A stretch of 64,000 nt of DNA from Paralvinella palmiformis (GCA_025642065.1 JAODUP010000012.1:2819501-2883500), one strand, 5' to 3'; positions 1 through 12,483 are shown, numbered from the stretch's first letter. Notes: generated by a model not told the origin, from the sequence alone. A program made the numbers and translations.

Positions 1-2356
1 TCCAAAGCTTCTTTAGTCGAGTCTCGGAATTCAGCGAGTATTACGCGGTAACTTGTGAGTTGAGTCAATAAGGTTGTTTGTATTTACTCCATCTGTTGAC
101 ATGACCATCTAAGCTTCTACACTTGGATGGTGTCGTATTTTAAGACTCCCAGTCGCCGTTAATAGAGAGGGGGGAGAGAGAGGGCAGTGGCGGGGGGAGC
201 CACCAACTGGTTGCTTTAATCCCGAGTAGGCGTGTCTAACAATCTTTTATCTTCATTTGGTTGCGCCATTCGGCACCATTTCGGTTCGTCCCTTTGCGCC
301 AACGATTCCGAGTTCTCAGCGGGCGAATCTTCTATTTTGGACGCACGAAAAAGTTCATTATTTCGGGCCCGGGTGAACGGCGCGAGCTCGGAGAGAGGCT
401 GCGGCCAATAATCCAGGCTTCGGCTTAGTTCGCGCGCTGAATCATTTATCATTCAATGTAAACAAAGTACGTTTGTTTGGTACAGATTAACCCTTGCCGT
501 TCGCTGTACGACGCCCGGCGTACAAAACGGGCCGAGTACATCAGCGACCGGCAGTTGTCGGCCCTCGTTTCGTTTAAGTACAGCTTCATGGGAAGCTGCT
601 ATACGGTCATTGTACGCAGTGTTTCGTTGGCGAGCTTTAACCGGATCGGGTCGTCCCTTCTGGTCACCGTACATGAGCGATACTCCGACAGACGGACGGA
701 CGGACGACGTCTTAGGGGACGGGTGTCCCGGTCATATCGAAATAAATCAACTGTGTCGAAGGCAGATAGAGCGAAGCAGAACACACGAAATTATTGCCAT
801 CAGCAACTGCAATTAGCAGCCAAGTAAATAAAACGCTTATAAAAGGCAGATATCGTAATTTAGTCAGACTTAGAGAGCCCAGGATCAAACCATCAAACTC
901 GGGGAGGTTGAAGTGTGGGGGGGGGGGCGGTTTCTCGGGATCGCGTTCAACAACGGATGCCAACAGACCGACATTGAACAAAACTTAACCTTGTTGTACG
1001 TAATAACTCAGTCGGGTACCCCGTTCCGTACCATCATAATACGTTATGACGACGAGAAGAGCAGCGCATGTTTCGAGGCTAAAAAAGCCAAATGATCGGA
1101 GCTATATCGGAGCCAACTACAGAACCACCTGGTCGTCGACTACTGCGTTTGTTCGAGTTATAAATACACCGCACAGGGCAGGAATTTGTAGAAATGTTGG
1201 ATTAAAATAGACGCTGAGCTTATAGTCCAAACTACCCGGATCCCGCCGAACATAGCACGAAAAGGTCATTAATAGACTGCCGTTGGTCGGAGTTTAAATA
1301 GTTCCTTATAAATGTTTCGGTCTTTTAGGGAAAATTTAAAAATTAAAGAAAGCACTCTGAACTTTTAAAATTTTTTAGCACCCCCGGGGGGGAAACTATT
1401 TTTAGTGAAATTATCTGGTCGAATACGGATTTTTGCGGTACTCGCATCCTGTTCGAAAGCAACCCGTCCGCATGTTGTGCCTACGACTGCCACTTATGGG
1501 CGACAGTTTGATAAACCTTGCCCGGGTATAAGTAGATTCCAGATCAAAGCGCTTTCAGCCTGGGATAGCCCCCCCCCCTATACTTTATGAAATTTGACCA
1601 GAGTTTCAGTGCTTTGTGATTCCTAATTTAGCAATGAAATCGGAAGGAAGTTAGCACCAGATCTAGGCGAATGCGTCGATATGTTTTGTTCTTCGGGATC
1701 ATCGTAGTTGAAAAGCAAGAGTGTCGTCAACCCATTGTCGACCAGCAATCCCATATAATGCATTAGCTAGTGCCGTAGAGTTGTCGCTCCGCATAAAGAC
1801 ACAAAGCCTTAATATGACAACTTGCAATGAAATGTGTTCCTAACACGCACGGTGCAGATAATTATGTCCTAATGTACATTACGAACGTGTACACGAACTA
1901 TGCGCGTATATGTGTATGTTATGGCACAGACTTCCGTTCAAGTTGATATGTTGACCCACTTAATTAAACGGGCTACGAAAAGCGAGCCTCTCTCCCATCC
2001 GCTTATCGACCTTAAAACGGTCATGTCAGGACACGACAGGCACGTGTACTTGGACCAAAATCAACTGAAATGAAAACAACGGTTTAGTTTGTGTGCTAAA
2101 TATCAAATTTATTGAAAGACACGAATATATGCATATCGTATTGAAAGCTTTGTTTCTTATATAGTGCCTATTCCTCAATTCGTCGACCAGAATGCACAGA
2201 AGAAAAATACGAATTCAGGAAATATGAAAACAGCTTTCTGCAGATAAACAAACCTTACTCGACTGAGAGATGTTAGATGTCGTCTTTTGTCAGCAGGAAG
2301 CTCTTTGCCGGAAAAGGTTCATTAGCCTCAATTTTCGTTTTTATTATTTATTGCAG
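1..2356. other. non-coding DNA 5' of the first recognised exon
   Basis: No exon is recognisable. The six frames hold only short, unrelated open stretches. A RhoGEF DH domain needs roughly 100 residues before the first exon seen here, so the earlier exons of the ARHGEF17-like gene should lie upstream of the window, and this stretch is best read as intron. Base composition is richer in G+C and CpG than the 20-51 kb part. A poly-G run sits near 917-927 and further C or G runs near 1381-1390 and 1570-1577. Confidence 0.5.
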
Positions 2357-3442
2357 TTTTCCAAGCAGACTGTGATCGAGAGTTACGTGTCCTTCATCGA
2401 GAACTTTCCCCGGGCTGAAAAAGTTCTCGACGAGATTTCAACTAAGTCATCTTTCCAAAAGTTTGTCGAAGTGAGTACAGTGCGCGCGCGCACACACACA
2501 TGCACGCACACACACGCACACAATATCAATAATCTGACAAATATCTATATTAACAACATAGTTGTCCTAATTGGATGTGGCTAGCCCAGGGTCTAGGTAG
2601 AGAGACACGTTAATTTGTGGTTCTCTTCGTCGGGTACAACATAAAATACGAGCCAAGATCCTACACGTGCTGAATATGAACATATCGTGGATGTAGGCCA
2701 TTCGGTTAACCGAACTGGTAGCGTGGTTGGCCGCAGAGCTCTGGTACCGGGGTTCGACTCCGAGCCTAAGTCTGAAGGGAGTTACATCTGTCAGTTAATC
2801 TGATTACTTTCCGCAGATTGACCGACCACGTCGGCTTACCACGTCCGGTCACGTGACTGCCAAAACGTTGACGTCTATATTTGTGTTTCAGGGTTGCGAA
2901 CGAGAAATGAGGATGCGCCTTCCACTGAAAGCCCACATCGTGAAACCTGCACAGAGGATCCCTCGATACGAGCTACTAATCAAAGTAATGACGAAAATCG
3001 GAAATTAGTGTGTTATCTAATTAGCATTCTGATTAATTATACCTATATAATAACTCAGTTTTATTGGTATACCGTTTGTTACTTGGGTAATTAATGTCAG
3101 TCCATTTTTTGAGCTGGTGCGCGCTATTTTGGTTTCAATACATTATCTACCAGATATTCTCTGTCAGTGAGTAGTACAATCGGGATCGTGTTCCGGAATA
3201 GAGAAGCCGCGTTGTTATATCCGTTGATGGCACCGAACTCGGCGCTCTGTGTAACGCGTTTGGTATCGTTTTAGCGTCTCCTAGACCACACACCGACTGA
3301 CCACCCCGACTACAAGTGCCTGCTCGAGGCCGAGAAATCCATTCACCAGCTGGCGCTGCGCATCAACAGCGTGAAAGAATCGCGCCAGGAAGAGGACTAC
3401 CAGGAGACACTGAAGAAGCTCGAATTGCTACTCATCACCGAC
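2357..3442 (+). other. ARHGEF17: DH (RhoGEF) domain, C-terminal half, three exons
   Basis: Residues 1-125 of the visible product. They carry the late DH helices: FSKQTVIESYVSFIENF in exon 1, the highly conserved KPAQRIPRYELL helix in exon 2, and LLDHTPTDHPDYKCLLEA in exon 3. In Dbl-family proteins this last helical block forms much of the GTPase-binding surface. The first conserved block of the DH domain is not in the window, so the catalytic domain is only half visible. Confidence 0.9.
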
Positions 3443-4478
3443 GTACGTATCTAATGATGTTAACAACAAGTCTTACCGAGTCGAGATAAGTTAGAATTAT
3501 ATTGTATGTTCCAAATGATACTTGACGATTAAAGAAACCAAAGTCTGGAAGGTTTAACAAATTGTCCACCTTTCAGGGATGGGTTATGATCAACTTCAAA
3601 GAAATCATTGCACCTTGTGCTAATAATATCTGATGGGAATGTTTAGTATCATAAATCATATAAAAGACTTGTATGAGAAATCCACTACTCATTCATTCTC
3701 TGTCTTCCTTCCTTCCTTAATTTCTAATCGTAAGTCTTTCAGTGAATGTTATATCGTCTGAAGATAAATCTTGTTAGTTCTATAATAATAATAATAATAA
3801 TAAAATAAAAAATAAATAAAAAAAAGTGATAGCTTTGTAATATCTGATTGACCTTTGGTCCAACTTAGAGGTATTTTTTTTTAGTTGTATAACATAATCC
3901 CTCCCCCCCCACCCCTACCTTCCCCCGACTCAAAAGCCTATCATTCTCATACGTTATTCTATTCCATCTTTATTCCAGTTGGTAGTTGCCGACAGGACGT
4001 ATATCAGACACGACATGGTGCAGATACTGGTTAGTAATTTGGCCCATTTCTTTTCGCTACCAAAACTTTCTCGCTGTCGTGTTTTTGTTTCCGGGAAGAT
4101 TAATTAGCGAAAGGCGAAAACAAAGTTTTCTCAACGAGACTCTCCGTATGAAGCTGGCCGCGGGATACGTCCAATAATGGCGTCTTATATATGTGGAGGG
4201 GGGGGGGGTTCTCTGGCGATGCTTGTAATGTCAATCTTATAGTATTAGGAGTGTCCCCCCGTGTCCATTCACTGACGCTATCAGTAAGGATCGCGGCATT
4301 ACTGTATCCTACCTCATAACCCGTGTGTCCTACTACCGACCAAATGCTTCAGGTTAGTCAATACTAGGATTACGTTATCCGGCAACGAACTGTATCAGCC
4401 AACAACACGATGTGTTTTCTAACACAGTGTGTTGCCTAACACGATGTACTGTCTAGTGGTAAAAGTGTTATCCGATAT

Positions 4479-4524
<46 letters not shown>

Positions 4525-5820
4525 ACATCACTCTATGTTATCTGCTAACAGATCCCGTTATATTATATCACGACTCGCTACTCGTATACATATATTTTTA
4601 TGCAATACCACATTATATTACCTAGCAACGCACGGTGGAGCTTCGATGGCTAAGTTGTTAGAGCGCCGCGCCGCTAATAAACCTCCCGGTTAGGGTTCCG
4701 ATCGAACCCGGGTATCCGTTTCTGTGGGTTGTCTCCTCGGGTAGATCGCCTTTCGCCCCCCTATGTCCTAGGTGTGTCCAGCGCCAAGCGTATCTAGACC
4801 ATTTGCTCAATCGCCTTGCATCAGACATTTTTAGGCTATCATACGAAACGTTAATACTTCTTGGTTATAAACAATGTTATCCAATAACGCGTTTATCACG
4901 TAGTAACATCGTCGATTATCAACGAAACTAGCTTGAAGACAACCAGCGCTATCTAATAACCCATTGTTACGTTACAGAGCCGTAAGGACCAATGTTGTGT
5001 TTGGTTGTTTTCCGATCTAGCTGTTTTCAGTTCGGTGAAGAGGAAAAGCGGACCAGTGAATAGGAAAACAACTCTTTTACTGTAAGCGAACATTTAAATA
5101 TTACAGCCATTATTAACTTGTCAGAGTAAAACACTTTAATCACATTGACTGTAACCGTCATGTTTTTGTGTGTGTTTTTGTGTGCGTTTTGTTCTGGATC
5201 GGTCTGCAAACGCGTATTGCGCGGGTTTTTCGGGGGGGGGGGCGGGGCGGATACATTTGTCGTATTGCATTTTGGTTTGAAGGTGGCCGAGGATGAATGA
5301 ACCAAGTAAATAAATGCTTCTATTTTCCAGACAATCGCCGGCGGGCAACGACTTCATCGAGAACTCGAAGCACAAGATGTGGCTGAAAATATCGTTAGAA
5401 GATTTGGAAATCGTACAACGTAAGATTCGACACTGGAGGCGTTCTATTTTCTGACGAAAACTAACTTAACCGTAACGGAGCACAGTTCCCGTTGATATGC
5501 ATGAAGTATAACGACAAAGTTTCAACTTTTGAAAGGTCGTTGAAAATAAAGCTCGACCGAGCCACTCACACATACATTCGCACCCACGCACACACACACA
5601 CACACACACAGACACACACATACACGATGAATGAACGGAGAGAGAGAGAACTCAGATGTCCGTTCGTATTTCAGTGGAGCCATCACCAATGAAGAAGCAA
5701 CTTATAGACAAAGATGTCCTGGAAGCAGACAAGAAGCTATTAGAAGAGATTTCAGATCTGACGTCGCAACTAAACTGTGATCACGTGGTTAGTACACACA
5801 CACACACACACACACACACA

Positions 5821-5867
<47 letters not shown>

Positions 5868-6245
5868 CACACACACACACTGGCGCCATAGCAACAAATT
5901 AAACAACCCAAGCCCCCTTCAGCACCATTAATGATCCTATAAAAATACATTCCCCACCCCTCTCTCCCGCCCCAAGATCCTACACGCCTTCTTATGCCAG
6001 TCAGAAGTCCAAGTTACGATCCAGACTTTATAATATTGCTATTATCTCCGTACAGAGCGTCGATGAGGCAGTGAACGAGCTAGTTCTCATAGTTTCCAAA
6101 CAGCTCTCGGAACACCAGAGGAAGAGCCCGCCTCCAGAAGCTAACAAGGTCGAGTTAATGGCAAACACCACGTACGTAAACCATATTGTGAACGGTGTTT
6201 TCCATCTCTGGAATGAATTGATGGATATCACACACGCACACACAC

Positions 6246-6290
<45 letters not shown>

Positions 6291-7371
6291 CGCGCGAGTA
6301 CTCCCAACACTATTTCGCCACTTGATTTCGTTCTGGATGTAATTAAAAGCTACTACTATATGCACTCTTCGTGCCGATGGTTCTCAGTTCGGTATCTCTC
6401 TCTCTCTCCTGTCTCACACTCTGTCTCTATCGGCCCATTACAGGGAAGGCTTGGAGCATCTGGTCTTAGTGTTTCCCAGTCCGGACAAGCGAGCCTCGTG
6501 GGAGGCGGCATTTACAGCCGCCAAACAAAAACTAGGTAAATATAAAGAGCAAAAATTATTTACGCCCATTTTACGGTAAGCCACATATCATATCCACACG
6601 CCCGTCATTATACGTCATCCAGCCATTACCCGTCATCTAGCCATTATACGTCATCCAGCCATTATATGTCATCCAGCCATTATACGTCATCCATCCATTA
6701 TACGTCATCCAGCCATTATACGTCATCCAGTCATTACCCGTCATCCAGCCATTATACGTCATCCAGCCATTATACGTCATCCAGCCATTGCCCGTCATCC
6801 AGCCATTATACGTCATCCAGCCATTATACGTCATCCAGCCATTATACGTCATCCAGCCATTATACGTCATCCAGCCATTATACGTCATCCAGCCATTGCC
6901 CGTCATCCAGCCATTATACGTTATAACGAACGCGTTTCGATATTACAGCCGCTCTGGCCGAAGGAAAACCGCCGGAATTTTCACAAGCTCTTCCCATCAC
7001 AAAGACCAGAGCCGGGATGCAGGTAGGGACGTATATATGTATATATCACACGAACACGATTACATCGTTCAGACAAAGGCAGTGAGCTAGATGTTGTTGT
7101 TGTTGTTATTGTTGATGTTGTTGTTGTCATCTCTAATACGATATGTATCCCTCCGTTTCTAGTTCTCTTGTGCGGCACCAATCGACGGCTTTAACGAGAA
7201 ACATTTCCACGATGTTTGGGTCTGTAACAGCGACGGTTACGTGGGACACATGTGCCTGCTGAGTCTACAACCCGAGCCTATAGTCACGTTAAATACTCCT
7301 GTGCCGGGATGTAATTCAAGGATACTTTGTATATGTGCGGTACCCGCCCTGCAGAACGCTCACAAAAGGTA

Positions 7372-7436
<65 letters not shown>

Positions 7437-9390
7437 GGCAGGTAATGATTTATCAAGGATAACCTGCTATAAAAAAACACAGATATAATCGTATACGAAT
7501 ATTTACTTCTTAACATTGTATGAGCGCTGAAGTGTGTATTATGATGTTTATAGCCATACATTATTTGGCATCATAACGTTCCAGGAAAAACAGTCGCCGA
7601 AAACTTGGCGTTGTGGCACCGACGATTCTAGTTCACGAAGCGGACGAAAACAGGAGCACCAACCGTCGACGAATAACTAGGAAAGGTCGTTCTGGATACT
7701 GCCGCTCCAGTAGCAGCGACACGGATACATCAAACTCTTCAGAATCGGATGACGATGAACCACATTCGCGAAAAACAAGTACGGGTAAGGGAGAGCACGT
7801 GTTATGATGTATTGGCTCTGTCCCTATTTTGGTAAGATTTTGGTATTTTTGTCTTCACGTCATCATTCATGTTTGACCTCTCCGCGTACAGGTTCCACCT
7901 TCAGGGATAAATTGACGTCGCAGCCACAACAGTCAAATTTACAAGACGGCAAATCATTAGATCCTAGCAAGTCGACAATGTGGCTTGGTACAGAAGATGG
8001 ATGGTAAGTTCTTAGAGTATACCTATGTAATTAAATAATACAGACTATAAATTGGCAGAAACGAAGCAAACTGCTCCAGATGGATTTGATGAGCGTGATT
8101 TGGTGTACAGATCCACCTAATATATCAGCTGGCCAGGAATAAAGCACTCGGATTACTAAGTGAGATACTTATCATAACAACTTTCTCATCTGCCCATTAA
8201 GAATAAAAACGTAGCCCATTAAGAATAAACACATAGCATCCTATCTTTAAAAAAAATATCTATATATATATATATATATATATCATAGAACTATAATTCA
8301 TAAACATTGAAACCGTAGTGAAAATTGATGGATGGATGGATGGATGGATGGATGTTATTTTGTGACACTAATTGCACAAATTAAACCAGCCAGCATCCTA
8401 AAAGTTTGAGGAAAATGTTTAAAATGTGATAATAAAAAGTTATGAAGTGAAACTCTGATGATGAAAAAAATGACTACGGAGAGGCAATTGTATAAAGTGA
8501 TGGCTAGAAGTGGTGTGTAGTGAAAAATTTTAAATATTAAAAACGTTGATTAAACATGTGACATCTAGTAATTTTGTTAAACATTAATACCTCGTATTAT
8601 TTTACAGTATTTTAGTGTTCACGTCAACGGACAACTTAAAGACGTCCAAAAACAAGGTCAAACTACAACAGAATGCTGGCATCCTTTGTATATGGTAAGT
8701 TAAGTGGAACATCTCCAATATGAAGCTACAATATCATATTACCGAATCATGATTTTTTTCTTCTTCTTATTGAAGTTTGTTAGACATCAAGCAGCCGCCA
8801 TCTTAAAGCTTCTATCTTTTATCTCACGATATTTCCAGCTATTTGGAATTCAAGGTGTTTGCCTCTCTGGCGAATGGCGATATTGTCGTGTACAACAACA
8901 AAGAAGGTATTTAATTTTAAGCCCCGTCTAACACAGAGTACAATCTAGCCGAGTCACGTGTGCCTATGTTTGAGCTTGTTTAATGGCTACTCTCCACTTA
9001 AATTTGAACATTTCAATAATGCTACATCCTTTTCCCGAATACACCGATCAGTATATATACGTGTCTATTCGGTGGATGTCTGTCTGTCTGCTCCAGATGG
9101 TACCTGGGAGCTGTCTAGTCCGGTCACAATCAGTGTCTCAGCAGGTGGCGCGCCGGTTAATAAACTTCTAGCCGTGGCTGGCAGACTCTGGTGTGCTTGT
9201 CAACACGAGATCTATATAGTGAATCCTTTCACAATGGAGGTAGAGGTATGACAATAAAATAAAAAGCGGTAAATGTGGTAATAGATATGTCATAATATTA
9301 AATCCTCTCAAAAAAGATGTATCCTTTAGTTTTCCTTCACATCGCAGTTGCAGATAGCGCACAAAACACACACACACACACACACACACA

Positions 9391-9429
<39 letters not shown>

Positions 9430-10116
9430 ATACACAGGTAGATTAATTATAACTGATTAACGGACACATGTCTTACCTTCAGGTGAGTTTTACGGGAAAT
9501 CCTGATGCCAAAAAGCCAATCCAGTGTATGGCTACATCCGGTCATGGAGTCTGGATCGCCTGTCAACAGAGTGCCAAAGTCTCGCTGTTTCACGCCATGT
9601 CACATCAATTGTTGACACAAGTTAATGTGGCACAAATAGTCGCTCAGAAATTACAAAGTATTTCCTTTTTTATAGCATTTATACACATTAAGAATGTTAT
9701 TATTTATTGTATATTTTTAAAAAGGGTAAAAAAATGTGTGCGAGCGTGCGTGAATATGTGCATGTACAAGGTTTAAAAAACTGCCTGAATATCAAAATAT
9801 CTTAGAAATTGCCGTGTGTGTGTGTGTGTGTAAAGCTTAATTGGGGATATTAAATATGAAGTTTTAACTTACTGATTGATTCTCTATCCAGATGCAGATG
9901 ACATTATTAGACAACACAAGACAGCCTGTCTGCGTATTACGTCATTACTGATCTGTAAGGATCTGTTATGGATCGGTACTAGCGCTGGCGTCATACTTAA
10001 CATCCCTTTGCCGAAAATATCCCAAGCCACCGACAGAAACTCGATAACTCTGGGCAGTCTGACAGGTAAGTGATCCGGAACGCTATTGGCTCAATCACCG
10101 CGCACTTCTCGGTTTA

Positions 10117-10163
<47 letters not shown>

Positions 10164-10482
10164 CATCCTCGACCGGTCATCGTTCGGTATAATTCCAGGT
10201 TTGTCACACGGTCATACGGGACACGTCCGCTTCCTGACGTCGGTCGACCTCTCGCCGCAATCCAGACGCTCGATGCACCAGGACGATTCCGGCGTTCTGG
10301 ACGCGTCGCCGATGTCGTGGCGATCGAGAAGGATGTCGCTCGGCCTGCACACGTTCAACATGAGTACCCGGATGTTGGTGATCAGCGGCGGCGACGGCTT
10401 CGAGGACTTCCGCACGGTGGCGCCCAACGAGTCGACGGGCAGGGACGACAGCACCAATCATTTGCTACTCTGGCAAGTCTGA
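2357..10482 (+). CDS. ARHGEF17: ARHGEF17-like Rho guanine nucleotide exchange factor, 3' part (19 exons)
   Basis: Coding exons: 2357-2470, 2892-2984, 3275-3442, 3979-4029, 4978-5081, 5331-5419, 5675-5787, 6056-6171, 6444-6535, 6949-7022, 7163-7368, 7585-7784, 7892-8003, 8608-8694, 8839-8906, 9097-9245, 9483-9657, 9892-10065, 10199-10482. All introns are GT-AG and the phases match. The sum is 2469 nt, giving 822 codons plus TGA. Seen: the second half of a DH domain (IVKPAQRIPRYELL, HTPTDHPD), a PH region with a helical insert, then a C-terminal propeller-like region (VWVCNSDGYVG, TMWLGTEDG, WIGTSAGV, LVISGGDGFEDF, ending DDSTNHLLLWQV). This order and these signatures are those of ARHGEF17 (TEM4/p164-RhoGEF). 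Family knowledge: the protein activates Rho GTPases at actin structures. The start is missing. The human protein is about 2000 residues, so more than half of the protein, including the start of the DH domain, lies 5' of the window. Close paralogues of the ARHGEF10 group are less likely because the last residues match ARHGEF17. Confidence 0.93.
2698..2875 (+). repeat. degenerate tRNA-derived SINE, family A-like
   Basis: An A-box-like stretch (AACTGGTAGCGTGGTTGGCC) and a B box (GGGTTCGACTCC) are spaced as in a tRNA. They are followed by a body resembling the family A tail (see 31858-32047), including an altered TGAAGG...TTACATCTGTC segment. It sits in an intron of the RhoGEF gene. It is old, with no clear target-site duplication. 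Confidence 0.5.
4355..4990. repeat. degenerate dispersed short repeat (GTTATC...TAACAC) with (TA)n and tRNA-like insert
   Basis: At least eight imperfect copies of a 15-20 bp motif with core GTTATCYAATAAC / CTAACACGATGT occur between 4369 and 4975. They are interrupted by a (TA)20 tract at 4482-4521 and a tRNA-like SINE head from about 4631. It resembles a decayed minisatellite in the intron between RhoGEF exons 4 and 5. Confidence 0.5.
4631..4830 (+). repeat. tRNA-like SINE head in RhoGEF intron
   Basis: GATGGCTAAGTTGTTAGAGCG resembles an A box and GATCGAACCC a B box, 50-60 bp apart. The cloverleaf is imperfect and a non-tRNA body follows, so this is a SINE relic rather than a functional tRNA gene. 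Confidence 0.4.
5793..5880. repeat. compound (CA)n(TA)n(CA)n microsatellite
   Basis: It starts six bases after the splice donor of the exon ending at 5787, so the 5' end of this intron is almost entirely dinucleotide repeat. A shorter (CA)n lies at 5589-5620 before the same exon, and another at 6229-6287 after the next exon. Confidence 0.95.
6601..6921 (+). repeat. 18-bp minisatellite, about 18 copies
   Basis: Unit TACGTCATCCAGCCATTA, with variants in which TATACG is replaced by TACCCG or TGCCCG at semi-regular intervals. Because 18 is a multiple of three, several frames are open through the array (SSSHYT, VIQPLY; NGWMTY on the other strand). These are artefacts, not genes. The array ends 27 bp before the splice acceptor at 6948 of the next RhoGEF exon. 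Each full unit carries ATACGTCAT, close to a CRE/ATF core. Confidence 0.97.
7372..7433. repeat. (CT)n(TA)n microsatellite abutting a splice donor
   Basis: The RhoGEF exon ends at 7368 and its donor GTATCTCTCT merges directly into (CT)13 followed by (TA)18. Confidence 0.95.
8262..8355. repeat. (TA)n tract and (GATG)n microsatellite
   Basis: (TA)10 at about 8262-8282 and (GATG)7 at about 8327-8354, within the RhoGEF intron 8004-8607. Confidence 0.9.
9366..9426. repeat. (CA)n(TA)n microsatellite
   Basis: (CA)12 then (TA)17 in the RhoGEF intron 9246-9482. The region is open on the minus strand only because of the repeat. Confidence 0.95.
10119..10163. repeat. (CT)n microsatellite in the last RhoGEF intron
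   Basis: About 22 CT units form an extended pyrimidine tract 35 bp before the acceptor of the terminal coding exon (10199). Confidence 0.95.
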
Positions 10483-11255
10483 TGAGGTCCGGGTTCGGCA
10501 AAACAAAGAACCAAAACCAAATTGTGATAGGAGCCATAGCTAGCTGATCGCTGAATAATCTAGGTTTAGTTAGTGCTGGAAACGCGACAGAACCAACGTG
10601 TATTATCATTCCTCGTTTTTTATTTTCATCTTTTCTTCTTTCTGGATCCAATCCAATCGTCGATCGTGATTCGACAACGGGACGTCGTCGGCGGCGTCTA
10701 CGCCGATCGATTGAGGGAAGCGCCTCCCCCCCCCACAGATCGATTACTGAACTGCGCTACGAAAAATGGCCGACGGACGCTGGAGTTTGACCGGTCGCGA
10801 AATCGGGATCGCTGTTGTTTTCCGCCTCTATCGGATGAGGCAAATGTCGTCGCCACCCGCACACCCCCTCAAAAATAGACAATCTCTTTCTTCGTCGAAT
10901 TCGCAGTTTGATTAACGTGAACCAAATGCCGTCTTTACTGAAAGGGGTCCGGGTGTGCGACAGTGGAGGGGGTGGGACGGGGGGGCGGTTGTATTCTTTA
11001 ATTAATTGCTTATCATAATAAGCGGTATCTGTCGGTATCGTTTGGTTGTTTTCTTATCCGTTAAGAATTAACAATGTTAATGGTGACTCATATAGTAATG
11101 TTATCTTATTTGTCAAAGATGAGTCAAAATAAAACACAATTCTCAAATAGTCGTCTTTGTTGGTTGTTATTGTGAGTTACCTGGGAGAGGAGTACCCACT
11201 TGGAATACCTGCTCTGAATAGTTTATATTCCGAGTAGGATAGTCATGGAATAAAT
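10483..11255 (+). other. ARHGEF17: RhoGEF 3' UTR with candidate poly(A) signals
   Basis: Sequence after the TGA at 10480-10482. AATAAA occurs at 11128-11133 and 11249-11254. Either could end the transcript. No ORF of note follows. A poly-G stretch with GGGGG blocks lies near 10967-10987. Confidence 0.5.
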
Positions 11256-11472
11256 ATTTCTGAATTAAAAAATGAAATGGTATTTGTTTTAATTAATTCC
11301 AATTCCGGAATTGAATTGACCCCAGGTCTGGTCGAGTACATGCCAAAGCTCCCAAAATGATAATTAGTGGGATGTGGAAAAGAAGAAATGTGAAAAACGG
11401 ACAAGATATTTCTTTGATGGTTAATAAATGATATCAATAATATGACAAAATGTAACACGCACATACATAAAT

Positions 11473-11499
11473 ATAGATATATATATATCAATATACAAT

Positions 11500-11538
<39 letters not shown>

Positions 11539-11557
11539 ATATACAATTATAAATATG

Positions 11558-11636
<79 letters not shown>

Positions 11637-11678
11637 ATTATAAATATATATATATATATATATATATCAATATACAAT

Positions 11679-11763
<85 letters not shown>

Positions 11764-11767
11764 TATA
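11473..11767. repeat. AT-dinucleotide array with regular ACAATTATAAAT spacers
   Basis: Nearly 300 bp of (TA)n is broken about every 36-48 bp by a spacer close to ATATACAATTATAAATA (near 11490, 11540, 11590, 11635, 11675, 11716, 11758). This is a higher-order tandem repeat, not just one long (TA)n. The YIYIYI open stretches on both strands are artefacts of it. Confidence 0.95.
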
Positions 11768-12483
11768 CATTACACATATTGTTATATTAATTAGCGAAAA
11801 ATGTCGACTGGTTTAATCAGGCATTCGTCATTTAGTCTGGATATAAAATATATTTGATAATCGGTGGATTCGAACTCGAGTTTGTTTATATACACCACTC
11901 TCACATCACTCACTACACACCAGCTTATTGACACACACACACACACACACAGTACGAATTAAATCTTAGTCAAGAATAACATTATGATGAAATGATTATA
12001 ATAATATTAATGATAATGATGACGATGGTAATAATACTAATTAATAATAATAATAATATTAGTAATAATAATAATAATAATAATAGGCATTTGATAGGAC
12101 GCCGAAAGAAACCCGGTATGGTGGAACCCCAAAACTAAAATACTTATAAATTAGTTGAATATATAGATTGATGGATATTAATTTGCCAAAAAGCTAAACT
12201 GACTAAATGAGTCATACGAGTACATTTAAAGTTGACAACAAATGGTCTATTTCTATACTTCATTTTGTCAGCATATTTTATAATTATGAGCTCAGTCGGG
12301 ATAGAAACACTGAATGGTCGGGATAACTTTCTGATCGGAATAGGACATCATCACGAAGATCTTCGATTGATCTGTTAGGGATCAACTACGATTATTGATT
12401 GGCAAAATCGATCAATGAGTACGTTAGTGTTTTAATTTAAACATGAAACGGGAACGACGCATCTGCCACTAATAAAGATGATA

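Larger units (their letters stand above)
3979..6535 (+). other. ARHGEF17: PH-domain region of the RhoGEF with long internal helical insert
   Basis: Six exons. The strand VWLFSDLAVFSSVKRKSG and MWLKISLEDLEIVQ fit the middle beta strands of a PH fold. An insert of about 75 residues, rich in E/K/L (DVLEADKKLLEEISDLTSQL and what follows), separates them from LVLVFPSPDKRASWEAAF, which fits the last strand and C-terminal helix. ARHGEF17 of vertebrates has the same interrupted arrangement. The ligand is not predictable from the sequence. Confidence 0.8.
7163..10482 (+). other. ARHGEF17: C-terminal WD/beta-propeller-like region
   Basis: About 480 residues in nine exons with repeated strand motifs (GYVGHMCLLSL, WLGTEDGCILVF, ASLANGDIVVYN, LLAVAGRLWCACQ, GVWIACQ, LLWIGTSAGV). 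A low-complexity acidic and serine-rich loop (CRSSSSDTDTSNSSESDDDE, exon 7585-7784) interrupts it after the first blade. The same place holds a longer acidic and serine-rich loop in vertebrate ARHGEF17, so the loop itself is an ancestral feature. It is a plausible site for phosphorylation. Confidence 0.8.

Noticed and set aside
6601..6921. CRISPR-like array
   Set aside because: Units are contiguous 18-bp repeats without unique spacers, in an animal intron.
6637..7090. Open frames of 86-100 codons on both strands with SSSHYT, VIQPLY or NGWMTY repeats
   Set aside because: They are frame-preserving readings of the 18-bp minisatellite in a RhoGEF intron, with no conserved protein.
11243..11794. 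Frames of 79-144 codons rich in Y and I
   Set aside because: Translation of (TA)n; no coding signal.
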